A stretch of DNA of 58,189 nt from Candidatus Acutalibacter stercorigallinarum. Lineage in GTDB: Bacteria; Bacillota; Clostridia; Oscillospirales; Acutalibacteraceae. The notes beneath the pieces were generated by a model. The model had not been told where the DNA came from. It saw only the letters and a list, made by a program, of their open reading frames with translations, and did no database searches. The stretch lies in the NCBI GenBank assembly GCA_019112625.1, contig DXIW01000043.1, positions 1-58,189 of the forward strand, given 5' to 3'. A program made the translations under genes and the position numbers. Below, piece after piece: positions 56,859 to 58,189 of the stretch. The number at the start of each line of letters is the position of its first letter. Position 1 is the first letter of the stretch.

Positions 56859-57324
56859 AGTAAAGCAGAAATCCATTGAAGAGGAATCCATTGCTTTGGA
56901 GCAGAGCATGGAAAGTTCCTCAGAAAGCAAAAAGGGGGTTCTTGTATGGATTAAGGAGCATAAAGCTCAGTTGATTCTTGCTGGTGTCAGTATCACAGCC
57001 ATTGTTGGTATCATTTGGGGAGTCAAAAACAAAGATGAGCTTACGAAATTGTGGTCGTCGCTTGCTAAAAGTATAAAAATGGATTCTGTAACAACAACGA
57101 CCTCTATGCCGAAAATTGCGACGGCAACACCTGCCACTGAAGCGATTTTGCGAAAGAGACCATATACATCTCCGACAGAAGCCTTTGACGTGAGAAGACA
57201 CATCAGAACAATGGCAGCTGGTAAACATCACTCGGCCGAAAAAGCTGCAGAGGCCGCAAAACTTGGAATTGATCTCCTCCCGAACCAAACACTTGTAGAC
57301 CCGTATACGAAGTGTGCTGCGTAA
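56851..57324 (+). CDS. Single-span membrane protein, partner of the HTH protein
   Basis: The 157 residues start with a Glu/Ser-rich part, then one membrane helix (LILAGVSITAIVGIIWGV, about 41-58) and a Lys/Ala/Thr-rich C-terminal part with YTSPTEAFDVRRHIRTMAAG. AAAGGAGG lies six bases before ATG 56851, inside the end of the upstream gene, so the two are translationally coupled. An ATG at 56845 is too close to that site. Unknown family. Confidence 0.7.
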   Translation: MNEVKQKSIEEESIALEQSMESSSESKKGVLVWIKEHKAQLILAGVSITAIVGIIWGVKNKDELTKLWSSLAKSIKMDSVTTTTSMPKIATATPATEAILRKRPYTSPTEAFDVRRHIRTMAAGKHHSAEKAAEAAKLGIDLLPNQTLVDPYTKCAA

Positions 57325-57399
57325 AAAGAAGCCTATATGGTTATTGGCGATCCAGAAAAGTATATTAAAACGAGAGTAATTCTATAAAACTTGATATGC

Positions 57400-57433
57400 A
57401 AAGGGCACCCATGATTTCACATGGATGCCCTTT
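57400..57433. terminator. Hairpin between convergent genes in the AT-rich region
   Basis: AAAGGGCA-C-CCATG pairs with CATGG-A-TGCCCTTT (one mismatch) around ATTTCA. TTTGTCTT follows on the plus strand. The stretch 57434-57525 shows nothing further. Confidence 0.7.
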
Positions 57434-57525
57434 GTCTTAACTTGACCTTGTGGTCGGCAAGCAGCTTACCCACTTTTCTCCTTACAGACTCCGTGGAGCC
57501 TTTGGAGACCAGTGTTTTACCGAAA

Positions 57526-57753
57526 TCAGCCTTTCGGCGGATGAGGGTCCCCTCCATGGCTATCCGCAGACTGAATACGACCGTCCAGCCCATGAATGAC
57601 AAACTCAGTGCCTTGGTTTCGGCTGATTTGTCTTCCAGCGTTTACTGCCTGTTCCTTGGTGGGATAGTGGCCACTGGAGCGTTGAGCTCCGCCACGTTTT
57701 ACATCCCAGCCACCATTGGGATTGTGAACGACATGATGAGAAGAACGAGCCAT
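57526..57753 (-). CDS. DUF2188 family small protein
   Basis: The 75 residues MARSSHHVVHNPNGGWDVKRGG..., with SSGHYPTKEQAVNAGRQISRN (core YPTKEQAVNAGRQISRN) and LVIHGLDGRI-like FVIHGLDGRIQSADSHGGDP, match the DUF2188 pattern (HVVP...GWAVK...A...KEAI..AR...N...LIIHG.DG.I). Function unknown. AGGGGG precedes ATG 57753. The next gene upstream ends four bases away. Confidence 0.85.
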   Translation of the reverse strand: MARSSHHVVHNPNGGWDVKRGGAQRSSGHYPTKEQAVNAGRQISRNQGTEFVIHGLDGRIQSADSHGGDPHPPKG

Positions 57754-57757
57754 ACGA

Positions 57758-57973
57758 TTACCCCCTGTGTGCCTTAGGACAGCAGATTGCGCAACCGTCC
57801 GCATCGAGATAGATTTTCTTCGCATGAGCTACTGCCTCAACCTCGCTTTCAAAGTAGCCCACATACTGTGCGCTACGGATGCCAAGCTGTTCAGCATGCT
57901 CTTTTGTATGGACTTCATGATGAAGGCCAGGATTTAACGTCTGATTGTTGTTAACGTAGTAATAATGATACAT
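57758..57973 (-). CDS. Small conserved protein with a CC-P motif
   Basis: The 71 residues MYHYYYVNNNQTLNPGLHHE... contain HHEVHTKEHAEQL, YVGYFESEVEAVAHAKK and a C-terminal DGCAICCPKAHRG. This resembles a family of short proteins (VNxxxxxxxHEVHxxxC...DGCxxCCPxCH) found beside DUF2188 genes in mobile regions. The cysteines and histidines may bind zinc. GAAAGGAAA precedes the ATG. Function unknown. Confidence 0.75.
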   Translation of the reverse strand: MYHYYYVNNNQTLNPGLHHEVHTKEHAEQLGIRSAQYVGYFESEVEAVAHAKKIYLDADGCAICCPKAHRG

Positions 57974-58040
57974 ATAATTTTCCTTTCTGCTTGACCAAAC
58001 AAGCGATACATGATATTTTGATAGCGTACATATTGCAAAT

Positions 58041-58078
58041 GAGCGGTTAATCTGTGCCAGCAGATTGCCGCTCTTTTT
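58041..58078 (+). terminator. Hairpin with T run upstream of the small-gene pair
   Basis: GAGCGG-TT-AATCTG pairs with CAGATT-G-CCGCTC around TGCCAG, followed by TTTTTA. On the plus strand it looks like a terminator, although no plus-strand gene precedes it; on the minus strand it lies in the leader of the 57973 gene. Confidence 0.5.
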
Positions 58079-58114
58079 ATTTGTGCATAAGACACCACCT
58101 CCTTAAAAGCTTCG

Positions 58115-58164
58115 GAAATTCACCTGTCCACGGCTTCCGTTGGGCCGGTGAATTTCTCTTTTTC
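58115..58164 (+). terminator. Hairpin with T run at the right edge
   Basis: GAAATTCACC/GGTGAATTTC (58115-58124 with 58147-58156), then TCTTTTTC. Nothing else is readable to the end of the window. Confidence 0.55.
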
Positions 58165-58189
58165 TGATGGTTCCATTATACAGCTATTT

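Larger units (their letters stand above)
55742..58189. mobile_element. AT-rich acquired region (left part of a probable integrated element)
   Basis: From about 55742 to the window end the sequence is clearly AT-rich, codon use changes, and small genes of accessory type follow (DUF6061, HTH-membrane protein, DUF2188). It begins inside a truncated XRE gene. No integrase, relaxase or terminal repeat is visible, so the nature of the element and its right end are unknown. Confidence 0.5.

Noticed and set aside
57417-57777. Frames on both strands overlapping the DUF2188 gene
   Set aside because: They lack binding sites and conserved sequence; the DUF2188 frame explains the region.
58096-58108. Strong AAGGAGG on the minus strand near the right edge, suggesting a further gene start
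   Set aside because: The ATG after it is followed by a stop after two codons, and the GTG option overlaps the binding site and gives an unconserved peptide. It may belong to a leader, but no gene can be supported.

Overview
The window reads as chromosome of a GC-rich, spore-forming Clostridium-class gut anaerobe, most like the Oscillospiraceae around Flavonifractor, Pseudoflavonifractor or Lawsonibacter (inferred from gene content and codon use; no search was run). The supporting signs are a Prp-type L27 N-terminus with the prp gene beside it, an L21-type leader, MrnC, TmcAL, SpoVAE, a Gram-positive LexA box, two promoters of forespore sigma-G type, S-layer-homology proteins, and strong C/G preference at third codon positions.

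Layout. 1-1205: 3' end of glgP, its terminator and a gene-free stretch with degenerate repeats. 1206-7371: Mn riboswitch and mntP, a brnTA toxin-antitoxin pair, a flavodoxin-acetyltransferase fusion, yebC, pyrBI, and rplU-prp-rpmA behind a structured leader. 7450-14940: obgE-mrnC-yitT, a small gene with a forespore-type promoter, an rRNA m5C methyltransferase, a broken membrane-protein gene, tmcAL and ackA. 15043-20283: a secreted SLH/SH3/lysozyme protein and a cytoplasmic GH3 glycosidase. 20472-26502: an accessory locus (Crp-like regulator, TraD/HerA-type ATPase without membrane anchor, Syd/SUKH-like protein, HNH/Endo VII-like nuclease, membrane-anchored YegI-type kinase). This is the best candidate here for an undescribed system. 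26657-30268: a mosaic SLH surface protein.

30571-47657 is one large molybdenum-enzyme locus. A divergent Crp/Fnr regulator faces a molybdenum hydroxylase (2Fe-2S subunit, Mo subunit, and an FAD subunit with a GltD-like NAD(P)/FAD module nested inside it). A decayed twin of that FAD subunit follows. Next come cofactor maturation and delivery genes (NTP transferase-ModE-type HTH fusion, phosphatase-HD fusion, XdhC, MoeA-like protein, moaC, moaA, MOSC-MogA fusion) and modABC, where modC is broken by a one-base insertion in a G run. The cluster would take up molybdate, build and mature the cofactor, and pass electrons from substrate hydroxylation to NAD(P) or another carrier.

47718-55414 is mostly housekeeping: an unknown membrane protein, tRNA-Arg(CCT), rpsT, an aldo/keto reductase, spoVAE, a HAD phosphatase, a LexA-controlled sigma-region-4-like gene, a CpXC protein and a family 5 solute-binding lipoprotein. 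At about 55742 an XRE regulator gene is cut off and the base composition turns AT-rich up to the right edge, which looks like one end of an acquired element carrying small DUF6061, HTH, DUF2188 and unknown genes. All functions are assigned from motifs read by eye; anything resting on RNA folding or database similarity is stated as inference.
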